Positions 26,301 through 35,945 of a stretch of 64,000 nucleotides of DNA are shown here, piece after piece (position 1 is the stretch's first letter; each line of letters starts with the position of its first letter). The notes below the pieces were generated by a model. It had not been told where the DNA came from. It saw nothing but the letters and a program-made list of their open reading frames with translations, and ran no database searches. The stretch spans positions 150,732,793-150,796,792 of the forward strand of contig CM043958.1 of the NCBI GenBank assembly GCA_014529385.2. The letters run 5' to 3'. A program made the translations under genes and the position numbers. The DNA comes from Adiantum capillus-veneris. Taxonomy: Eukaryota; Streptophyta; Polypodiopsida; Polypodiales; Pteridaceae.

Positions 26301-26900
26301 TCACTTCCATCTCCGCTCATAAAATTTAAGTATCTCGGAGTGAAAGAGAAGGTATTGAAGGATCTACAAGAGGAAAAGTTGAAGTCCAAAGATCCCACAA
26401 AGTACATAGAGCCCACATGGAGGGTAAGATATATCAAAAAGCACCCAAGGTACCACGTCTTGCTTACCAATGCTCCAAAAGAAATATGAGAAGATCCACT
26501 TTATTGCCCAACCTCCAAAGTTTGGACCTTAGAGACATTCCATAAGGGAAGGAAAGCATATGCGCCTTGGATGTCCTTTCTCAATGGCAGCAAGGGCTTA
26601 TGCTACAACCTCTCATGGCGACCAACATATGAAATCCTCTATGGATTTTATACCAAAGTGATGTTCTTACCATCCTCCTACATGGAGACAAATGAGGAGG
26701 CTTTTAAACAAGAATTTTCACATGAGAACAGGTTTGCTCAGGCCAGTATTGAAGAAGATAAATTTCTAGCTTAATCAACCTATTGATTTGCAATAGAATT
26801 TATGTCAGAGAAGGACAAGAAGCTTTGTATCAAATACCAAGAGGCCTTGGAGTAAATTCAATGGAGAAACAAAATCCGTAGCCTTAGCCATCACCTTTCC
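23330..26900 (+). pseudogene. Very long decayed coding region, unknown family, coiled-coil and Glu/Lys/Gln-rich
   Basis: Continuous coding sense can be followed on the plus strand for about 3.5 kb through a few frameshifts. An N-terminal globular part includes KGNATPVHIANLMAHQLKKE and WKVAAWMANNLPPTLEK. A charged coiled-coil middle contains RKSQEEDRVSTPSQQS and KEVPLSTPPTTK. A second coiled coil follows (EEKTQEAERYVETYK), then a C-terminal part with YIEPTWRVRYIKKHPRYH and TLETFHKGRKAYAPW. I do not recognise the family; a gag-like protein of a large retroelement or a multicopy host protein are both possible. In-frame stops are almost all TAG or TAA placed where Gln fits, as in IE*LAKHK, KAQL*NAKE and APT*EEA. 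The sequence is clearly not translatable as it stands. Confidence 0.55.
25105..25178 (+). repeat. Tandem duplication of about 37 bp inside the long decayed coding region
   Basis: TCTATGTGGGCTAGTCTAGA followed by AGAGA(C/T) occurs at about 25109 and 25147. The duplication shifts the reading frame. Confidence 0.8.
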
Positions 26901-28914
26901 ATTTGAGCATATTTCACGAGACAAGATGATCTAGGAGGGGGGGATTATTAGCAGCAAGCTAACAAATACAGCCTATCAAAATATCATGAGGCATTTTTGT
27001 ATTATCTTGTGTAATTTTCCCATCATTTTATGAAGCCAATGATTGGTTATTTGTGCACCCCCGACTTATGTGATTTTAAGTATTTTGGATGTAATTATGA
27101 GCCATTGATAATTTAGTTCGGGCTGCTAGCCTGTGCACCATATGTGGCCTGTATAATTGGTATTGCCTCCTTATGCTCCACTAGTGCCGCCAAGTTGTCG
27201 GGACCAGCCTCATGATCATTTGCTGCCTGATCTCGAACTCTTTTGTGAGGTGCCATGGATAATATACTTTAGATTAGTTTATTAGTCTCTTTTGTTTTCT
27301 AAGCATACTAAAGAAGTCACTAAGGCTATTAGATGCACTCCCAAAAACCTTAGATAATTTTCTTTATTAATTCTTTAATTTATAGTTAGCTTTAGAATAA
27401 TTACATGGCTTAAATATTTCTATGAATTAAGTAGGCTCTCTAATAACCACCACAAGTAGATATAGCTAAGCGTTATCTACCATAATTATCTCATAGTTAT
27501 ATGTGAAGCAAAATTTTACTAACAATAATTGATAAAATTAGACCCTCAACCTTATCCTAATTATCTTTAATTATTCTAACGTATAAGTATCATATCTATA
27601 TTATTGGTAATTTTTTAAATCTTTTTTAAAATTTATAAGCCTTATTTTAGCATTATTTTAGCTAAAAATAGACAAAATTAATAATAAATAAGCTTTCATT
27701 TGTAAAAATTTACAAAAAAGGTAAAAAATACATCTTTTGTTATCAGAGTTTTTGTAAAGGATTATATAAATAATTATAATTTCCTATATTTTAAGAGTTT
27801 TAAAATTAACTAAAATTACATAGAGTAAAAATCGGGTAGCATGACTGTACCATTGCTCTTCCCAATATCCTAAAGATTTAGAGAAATTAAATTCAACTTT
27901 ATTCTTTTATAAAAAGGATTTCATTCTATTTTAATAGTCAAAATTTTGGTGTGGCTACAAGTTGACAAAAATTGATAATGGATGTCTCTTAATCATGCAA
28001 TAGAGATTCCAATTCTAAATTTAGTTTTCTTCATTAGACTATAGTTTAGCAATTTTTACTAATCAAAATTAAGCTCGTCAATACTTCTTCTAATTGCACT
28101 TAACTAGAGCATAATTACCATTTCCAATTACTCAATTAAGCTTAATCATGCATAATATACTTAGCATGATTACTATAATGACTCTTGTTTAAACAAACAA
28201 GGTGAGTAAACAATAGAGATTCTAGCATAGTTAAAGACTTGGCATAAGTGCATAGAGATTCTAAAGAAAAACTAGTATAATAATGCTATATTACCTCATA
28301 AATATACTTGAGTTATTGATCTCTAAGTGGTTTTTGGATGCCCTTCTCTTGGGAGAAGTAAACGTTTTGAGTGTAGTAGAGTATTCCCAACAAAATGTGT
28401 AAATAAGTAAGAACTCATAGCTTATTTAAAGCTTTTATGAAGCAGGGGGGCATGATAAAAACTACCCCTACTATAGGAGCAAGCCCCTAGATTGATATCT
28501 TACCTCCATGCCGTTTTAGGCCTAGTGAGGTCCTACGGTCCACCCACTACTTCGACACTGTCCATTTTGTCAAGTTCTAGGGCTTCTAAGCTTTGTAGTT
28601 GCTTCCATGCTTCACTTGAGAGCCACCCTACCCCCCATGTGACTCCATTGCAACCCATGTGATTTTCTATCTATTTTAGTCAATAGGATTGCATATATTT
28701 TATCCCTTACATTTTACAAAAGATCTACAAAAGTCTAAGGTTACCTTAAAGGTTCAAACTAGGTTTCAAGGGTCTAGATTTGTCCAATTTTGATTATGAA
28801 AATTTATGTGTGAAGTAATGCCCAACTTAAGATTCTTAAAATATCATACTTTACCCAATTTAGAGTTCTCTTTTGCCAAGAATTTGGATACCTTATAGAT
28901 ATTGAGACGATATA
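26901..28914. other. AT-rich stretch, no gene recognised
   Basis: Very AT-rich (especially 27.3-28.3 kb), with stops in all frames. No LTR pair or terminal inverted repeat was recognised. Confidence 0.5.
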
Positions 28915-29420
28915 ATACCATTATGATATGAAAGTGATACCGGCAAATGACAAGTTTATACCGGTATTATACTAGTATTACACCGTGTGATAGTTTTATG
29001 ATCATTATCACATTGTCCCTTAAACATACATGATAGTGATACAAAACATCTACAAGTATAATAGTGGTATACAACCGGTATAATAGTAGTAAGATACATG
29101 TGTGAAACTAGTATATAGCAAAACGATAGGAAACAACCACCGCACTTTAACCCGGTAGACAAAATAGCAAAGTTGTTGTTGTGGTACTAGCATGATGATG
29201 ACACATCTTTAGGTATCAGTATGATACCAATATCATATGATGGAGATACTAATTTGATATCAATATGATAACGACACAAAAGAGTGACCAATATGAAACC
29301 ATTTTCACAACCTATAAAAGCGATATCATATCAAATATGAATGTATGATACCAATACCTCTATGGTATGACAATGGTATCTTACCTTAATGATACAATAT
29401 GATATGCTAATGTTATTTGT
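28915..29420. repeat. Block of dispersed GATACC / GGTATC / GATATC palindromic words
   Basis: Words such as TACCGGTATTA, GGTATACAACCGGTAT, GTATGATACCAATATC and GGTATGACAATGGTATC recur throughout about 500 bp at irregular spacing. The region has a strong self-complementary character but no constant period. Confidence 0.6.
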
Positions 29421-29699
29421 ACACTAGATGGGAGTAAACATCAATTCTTTTAAACTCTTACAATCGATCGTTTTAGGAATCGGTTTCCAATGAGAGGGTA
29501 GGGGAATTTTTTTGCCAAGCATTTTCTAGCGAGCGCTTTTTTGGAATCATACGAGCAGATTCCAAAAGGATTCTTTCTCTCTCTTGACCCTTGATATTTG
29601 AGGATCCGCTTTAGATTCCAAAAGAATTCTTTCTCTCTCTTGACCCTTAATATTTGAGGATCCACTCGTTTTTCTCTCTCTTCACCCTCCGTCGTCCTT

Positions 29700-29712
29700 C
29701 CCCCCCCCCCCC

Positions 29713-29778
<66 letters not shown>

Positions 29779-30003
29779 CCTCAATTTTTCCCTCGGCAAA
29801 CACACATCAATCGAATATTCATCATTTAAAAATCTCCCTTGTTTTTTGACTCTCTCATGTACACTTATAAAAGAACATAAATAGATCTGAGTCATTACAC
29901 ACACACACACATTCTTTCAAACATCATAATCTATGTCGAGCAACAAGTTTATCCATCAATCGGACAATGCTACACCCAAATCTCTTCTACCTCACTCATG
30001 TAC

Positions 30004-30083
<80 letters not shown>

Positions 30084-30347
30084 ACACACAATTACACACA
30101 CAGAATTTCTCCCTTGGCGAACACACCTCGCTCAAACATCCATCATTTACAAATTTCCCTCTCTCTCTCTCTCTCTCAAGTTTCTTTTCTTGGTAAGCAC
30201 ACATACATCAAGGACAAAAACACACTTGAACCATTAAACACATACACACTCTTTCAAATAGTTAACACAACTCAATCAAAGATTGTGATCCCTTGAGCAA
30301 TAAAGGTCTATCTCTTTCTGTCCTTGAAAAAGCTTCCAATTTTGAAT

Positions 30348-30421
<74 letters not shown>

Positions 30422-30440
30422 GTGCGCGCGCACACACACA
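29700..30440. repeat. Cluster of compound (C)n, (CT)n, (CG)n and (CA)n microsatellites in a diverged tandem duplication
   Basis: C homopolymer 29700-29715 and (CT)n 29717-29776; (CT)n 30006-30070 followed by (CG)n and (CA)n to 30090; (CT)n 30153-30178; and (CT)n 30350-30419 followed by CG- and CA-rich sequence to about 30440. The sequences after the first two CT blocks are related (CCCTCGGCAAACACAC versus CCCTTGGCGAACACAC, both followed by a CATCATTTA segment). Confidence 0.85.
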
Positions 30441-30663
30441 CAAGGACAAGTATCATTTTACACCAAGATTAATGTTAACAAGTGGAGCGAAAGAATGATT
30501 TTTAAACCAAAATAATCCAAAACATCTTGGCCAATGGTCCAAAAAAGAAAAATCAAATGAACTTTGCGAAATTCAATACATGGCGGAAAAGGTGTCCCAA
30601 AATTATCCAATCATGGGGCTTTACTCTAAGTTTGGATATGTGCGTTCATGGCCAAGCTGATGT

Positions 30664-32508
30664 ATGAACATGTTTTTATTTTGGCTCAATCCAAGCACTC
30701 TCAACAAAATGAATTACAAGTGCTTGCAAGCTAAACAAGATTTTTTATTGGCCTCTGTGTTGATGAAATTGGGGCATGCAATAGGGCTCATCCTTGATAT
30801 GCACCTCATACACCCCCACATGGTTGACCACTTGAAGACTTCATGTACATTGTCTAAGATGGATTTCTCTTCAATCACCTTAGCCTTTAAACAAAGAGCC
30901 AATCCAATTTTCTTTGATGCCTCCTCTAAAATGGAAGTACAAAATTTGACTCTTTTGTCCTTTCTTAGTATTCAGCCATTACTACTTTCTTTTGTTGAAG
31001 CAAAAGAGGAATCACCTCCACCCCTAGGAGGATTCCACATTTTAGTTGCACCCATTTGTTGTTTTCCAATTGTCTCCACTTGAAATCATCCTTCAAGCAA
31101 TATCTCAACTTTCTCATCTGTAAGATTGGTTTCTAGATCAACCGACCAAATTAATGGTGGAGGCGCTTGCCTTGGATCTATGTTATAATCCACCACACAA
31201 AAATGAATAACATGGTTGTGACAGAACCAAAACCATTGTGCAAGTAGCTCATTTGAATGTTTTCTATACCCCTCAAAAGATGGTGCAGAAGTCCCTTTAT
31301 TACATGCCACTATATTTTGTCCACGTCTTTTTCCACCACTAGGGGTGCCACTACATGTTACGCGACTTCCGAGAGGAGTTCTTCTAATTGCCCACATAGC
31401 TTCATTGACCTTTCGTTACAAAACACAAACATTTGCCTAGAATTCTCACTCCCATTTGTAGCCCCTGAATCCTCCTTGAAAATGATCTTCCTGGGCCTTT
31501 CATGTGACGTACAATCATGTGTTTTTGAATTACACTCTGGTCTATGTGTGGATTCATCCTCAACCTCAATCACAATCAATGGTCCTTTCTTTTTCCAGAC
31601 AATTTCTTTGTCTCCTTCAAGAGGTATGCGAGCTTTACACATGGGTATTCTAGATGTAGCCTCCTTTCCTGCTCTTATCACTTGCACTAGACTAGATGAA
31701 AATCTCTCCTTGAGTCTCTCTAATGAAGGAACCGTTCCAATATGTTTACCTTGAGAGTAAGAAACTGCCTTCATGCTTTGTATTATTGCATTCGCCATAT
31801 CTCAAGTACATGCATCATACAATGAGATTTTTTTTTTAATCCCTCTCCATCTCCCATGCTTACTCTTGGCCAAGTTGGTTCTTGGAGTGTTTTCCCCATC
31901 ACTACTTCTCTTTGTTATTGTCATGATGCTTCACCAATGTGCAATACACACCTCCCACTAGCTCAACCAAGAGTCCATCATGGTGATGTTCTTATCCATG
32001 CAATGTTCATTGCGCCACCATTGTTGAAGGAGACGAGACTCTACTACTGTTGCCTCTACAGAGGGGGCTAAAAACCGTTTTTTGTACATGTCTTTGTGAG
32101 TTTGTTGAGATGAAGAAACAATGTACTTTGTTGTGTGCGCCACAATGCTTTGCTTCCAATGAAAAAGGCAAGATCTCTCTTGATGTTGTAGAATATTTTC
32201 TTTCCCACCATTGAACAGAGTGTGAACTGCATTCCAATTGGCTTGAGCTTCACCGGCCATGAATCCATGGAAATCCACTTTCTCACATCCATGCCCCTTT
32301 ATCAATTCATATATGCATTGCCAAAAAAGGATTTAAGTTTCCATGTCCTCCTCTTTCATCTCTGAAGTTGCAATAGTGAGGTCTTGCATGCTATAACGTA
32401 AGACATTCATATTAGTATACATATTAATAGTCGTTTCTTAAGATATGTCAAATTTGAAAAATATTTCACTAAATATCGAGCCTTGGATCATACGCATGGC
32501 ATGCCATG
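30664..32508 (-). pseudogene. C-terminal part of a transposase-like gene (MULE-type?), cut by a retrotransposon
   Basis: From 32508 down, the minus strand reads WHAMRMIQGSIFSEIFFKFD, then NMNVLRYSMQDLTIATSEM, GFMAGEAQANWNAVHTLFNG, RSCLFHWKQSIVAHTTKY and a WW(R)NEH...ITMMDSWLS segment ending near 31958. The GFMA-x-EAQANWNAV and RSCLFHW motifs recall a transposase-derived, Mutator-like protein family that I associate with mosses and ferns; this is from memory. The more distal part (31.8-30.7 kb) is low-homology and broken, with MCKARIPLEGDKEIV the clearest segment. Stops lie at Gln-like sites (MET*ILFW). The missing N-terminal side is found across the retrotransposon at 42512-42900. Confidence 0.55.
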
Positions 32509-33307
32509 TTGTCATAAAATATAATATCTAACTTTACCAATTGATTTTCTCATATTAAACTGATCATTTAATATGGGAAGATAAAAGGGAAATAAGAGTT
32601 AGGATATAGATATGTGCTTCTAGACCTATCTCAATAGGGGACCAAAAGGAGAAATGGTTGCATCTCAATAGGGGTCCAAAAGGAGACGGTCTACCAAAGA
32701 GCAATGTGCAATAAGTGCTTCTAGATTTACCTCTGCAAGGGATCAAGAGGAGAGATGGTTACGTCTCAATAGAGGTCCAAAAGGAGGTAGTCTATCAAAG
32801 AGAAACATGCATCTAATGGAGATTAAAAGACCTTAGGGTACCTTCATTAAAGACCTCCAAAAGTTAGTGTTAAAAAGTCCTTTGACCAAGCTAGGGCTGA
32901 CCTTGAGGTGGGAATCCTACCCAAGTATCAGGTGTTTTGTCGGCCTGCTAACTAAAGTGCTTTAAGTGTTTGTGGGAACCCTGCCCAAAGCTTGAGGTGA
33001 TTTTTATGCTTAAATGACTAAGGCTTTTGAAGTGTTCAATTTATAAACTCTCAAGAGGTGTAAAACATTTCCATGCTTGATTGACTAAGTGTTTGAAGTA
33101 TTCAATTCAAACCAAATGACTTAAGAAGCATAAAAGACACATGTTCAAATGATCCTCTACATGTGGCCCTCATGAGGTGCTTGAATCCTATTGGATAGGT
33201 TTTAAAGGGTTCCAATGAGAATTTAGATGCATAAAAATAAATAATTAAGTTATTTCTCTCAAAGAGGAAAAAGAGGACACATGTCTAAATGATATAATTA
33301 AGTAATA

Positions 33308-33311
<4 letters not shown>

Positions 33312-33355
<44 letters not shown>

Positions 33356-33404
33356 GAGGACCAATCATGAGAGGGGATATTTTCTCCCACACTCTCTCTC
33401 TCTC

Positions 33405-33445
<41 letters not shown>

Positions 33446-33475
33446 GAGGACCAATCATGAGAGGGGATATTTTCT

Positions 33476-33518
<43 letters not shown>
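33312..33518. repeat. Duplicated GA/CT inverted-repeat unit inside the left LTR
   Basis: A (GA)n block, a unique spacer containing GGACCAATCATGAGAGGGGA, and a CT block occur twice in tandem. GA and CT arms can pair, so each unit can fold as a hairpin. Confidence 0.85.
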
Positions 33519-33520
<2 letters not shown>

Positions 33521-34026
33521 TGTGGAGTACAAAATGCAAGAGCTCAATCTCCTTGTCCAAGCTTGTTGAGAAGTGGAGAGCTTACGCAAACACTCTTGGC
33601 TATGGAATGCAAATCCAACCAAGAGCCATGCTTCAATGCTTAAGCTTGCCATCTTCTTCATCTTCATTAATATGCTATTATGCTATGCTAAGCAAGAAGA
33701 GTGATAATAAGTGAGGAACTATTTCTTTCCCCTATGGATGATTCTTTTCCCTCTTCGCTACCCTCATTCCCCACTAGCTCTCTCCACCTTCAAAGGTGTT
33801 TGAGCCCTTAGGACTGAGGCTTGGGATAGTTAATGCTTTTTGCAAAGTTGATGTTATGCTCATGATGCATAAAGCTTTCCATCTTCATAGCATCACCAAG
33901 GTCATAAGGAACACAAAGATTGTATTGTAACAAGTCTCTCTTGATGGGAGAATCTATAATACAAACGCCTTTTGGAGGGGCGACCGGCTCCAAGTAAATC
34001 CGGTCCTCGACTATTGTCATGTTCAC

Positions 34027-34030
<4 letters not shown>

Positions 34031-34093
<63 letters not shown>
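34031..34093. repeat. (CT)n microsatellite in the left LTR
   Basis: About 31 CT units; the right LTR carries only ACTCTCTCTC at the same place (about 42340), so it expanded after insertion or contracted in the other copy. Confidence 0.95.
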
Positions 34094-34095
<2 letters not shown>

Positions 34096-34255
34096 CCAAA
34101 GTATTTTTGTGCAAAGTTAATTACGTACTATGTTCATGTTGCTACCATCAATTAAGTTCACCCTCTATGTTCTCAAAGTAACCTCACAAAAATGCTCACT
34201 CTATAATTCTCTTTATTCTGTTATTCGCAAAGTTCATAGGCCATTTCCATTACAT

Positions 34256-34267
34256 TGGTATCAGAGC
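34256..34267 (+). other. Primer-binding site of the gypsy element
   Basis: TGGTATCAGAGC, complementary to the 3' end of initiator-Met tRNA, one base after the LTR end. Confidence 0.9.
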
Positions 34268-34657
34268 ATTTGGTTTCTCTTTTATTGCTTAAGAAGAGAG
34301 GTCCTTAAGTAGCCTATTAATGGTTGATTTTGTTAATTATATTAGGGTAAGTGGGACTAGGATCTATTATCGATTTTGTTGAGCCCACTATGTGGGATAT
34401 GGTGCACACCTCGAGAGCTTTGGTCTCAATAATGGGGTCTTTTTAGACTTGCCTACATCTTTACCATTATTGAGCCATAAGAAGTCCAAAAGGAGCTATC
34501 CCTCGGCAATTTTGCTATGTTATACCCACCCCACTACTCTCTATAATTAACCAATTCGAGCCGTGGGTGTAGATACTTAAGTGCTTATCTACAAAGGCTA
34601 AGAGGAGTAGCAACTAAGGTTTTGGATTGCCAAAGTAAACACATAAGTATAATTAAC

Positions 34658-35945
34658 ATGGCTGACAATAACTAAGAGAGTAGAATAAAAATTGATAGCT
34701 TTGATTTTGCACATGAAGGTGCTAATTGTGATGCCCCCATGTTTATCAATTATCTTGTTTACTAGGTTGCATCAAGCTATGGGCAACCCTACCTAACAAG
34801 CCGAAGTTACTCAAAAACTTCATGCTTATGGGGTTTCCCTTCCTCTCCAAGAGGAGAGAGAGAGAGCTTAGGAGGTCTCTTGATGAGACTCCCAAAAGAA
34901 GACTCTCTCCCATAAGAGAGGAGGAATCCAAAGAACGAGAAACAAGTGAATCCCTAAGTTCCTCTAAAGATGTGGCTCTATGAAGACAGCGGTCTAAACT
35001 ATCGCCAACTCCTCCCAAGAGGAAACGATCAACCCACAGTGCTTCTCCTCATCACTTTAAAAGGGAAGAGAGGAAACAAAGGAAGAAAAAGGCAAGAAAG
35101 AGATCTCCCTCTTCTGCTTCTTCTTCACCTCCCTCCTCTTTTGACGAAAGCAATAGTTATTCTCCTAGAGAATATAAGAGGAGAGGACATCGGAAAACTT
35201 ACCGTGCATGGCAAAGGTCCCAAAATCTCAAGAAATTCAAAGAGGGAGGAAAGAGTATCTCTTTTCATCCAACAATTTGATGTGGCGTTTGGATACAAGG
35301 GCTTCACCGAGTCCTCCAAGCTACACCATGTAGCTATGCACTTCCAGAAATCTGGTCGTCAATGGTGGGCTAACCTTTGTGGCTATGGCGAGGCCCCAAA
35401 GACATGGAAAACTCTACGAGTTTCCATCATGAAGCAATTCCTTGCAAGCGATGCAAAGGAAAAAGTGCTTACCGAATGGTGGAGCTTGAAGCTGCTCTTC
35501 AACGAGTCTATCTACAAATATGTAAACATGTTTTGAGATTTACATCTCAAAGCTACAGTCTTTCAAAAGATAGACTTCTTTAAATAAAGCAACAATTTTG
35601 TCCAGTATTACATGAAGAAATGGTCGAGTATGTCAACTCACAACGGCCTAACACTATCACCGAAGCCATCCACCACACTATGGTTGCTTCAAGGATCGAT
35701 TTCCAACAAGGGGTGAGAAGAAATTTCAAGCCCATGGAAAACAAGGATCGAAATGAAGCTAAAGGGAAGAGCAATGCTCAAAACTCTTCCCAAGGCAACA
35801 CCAACACCAACAACAACAAGGCCAATAAGAAAGGAGCTTACAAAGGTAAAAATAAGCTTGCTCCCAAAGATTAGAGGCCTTTCATAAAGACCATAAATGC
35901 TTTAAGTGTGGGAAGCAAGGACAAGGTTATCGTTCTTGTCCCAAA
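34658..35945 (+). pseudogene. Gypsy gag with zinc knuckle
   Basis: Gag polyprotein that would form the virus-like particle. The likely start is ATG 34658 (MADNN), with early stops at Gln-like positions (NN*ES, VY*VASS). A charged, Ser-rich N-terminal part is followed by the gag core with VSLFIQQFDVAFGYKGF and QKSGRQWWANL (35260-35380), then FLASDAKEKVLTEWW. A zinc knuckle at 35887-35940 reads CFKCGKQGQGYRSC: the expected His is Tyr, a single C-to-T change. Frameshifts occur near 35200 and 35535. The same family left a scrap at 16890-17222. Confidence 0.85.

Larger units (their letters stand above)
32510..34254 (+). repeat. Left LTR of the large gypsy element
   Basis: Starts TGTCATAAA and ends TTACA just before a tRNA-Met primer site. 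Segment 32510-33231 matches 39519-40246, and 33693-34254 matches 42004-42511. Between them lies a private 460-bp block with GA/CT arrays. The minus strand of the distal part encodes the start of an antisense protein (VEDRIYLEPVAPPKGVCIID, about 33950-34020). Confidence 0.85.

Noticed and set aside
23330-26900. Alternative genetic code with TAA/TAG read as glutamine
   Set aside because: Retroelements elsewhere in the window show the same C-to-T pattern including CGA to TGA, and frameshifts are also present; methylation-driven decay is simpler.
23330-26900. Stops repaired by U-to-C RNA editing as in fern organelles
   Set aside because: Nothing organellar is seen nearby; the setting is repeat-rich nuclear DNA and frameshifts would remain.
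29700-30440. CRISPR-like repeat array
   Set aside because: These are eukaryotic microsatellites with unequal units; no conserved repeat-spacer pattern exists.
30664-31083. 139-codon plus-strand frame
   Set aside because: It lies opposite the decayed transposase-like coding region and shows no motif of its own.
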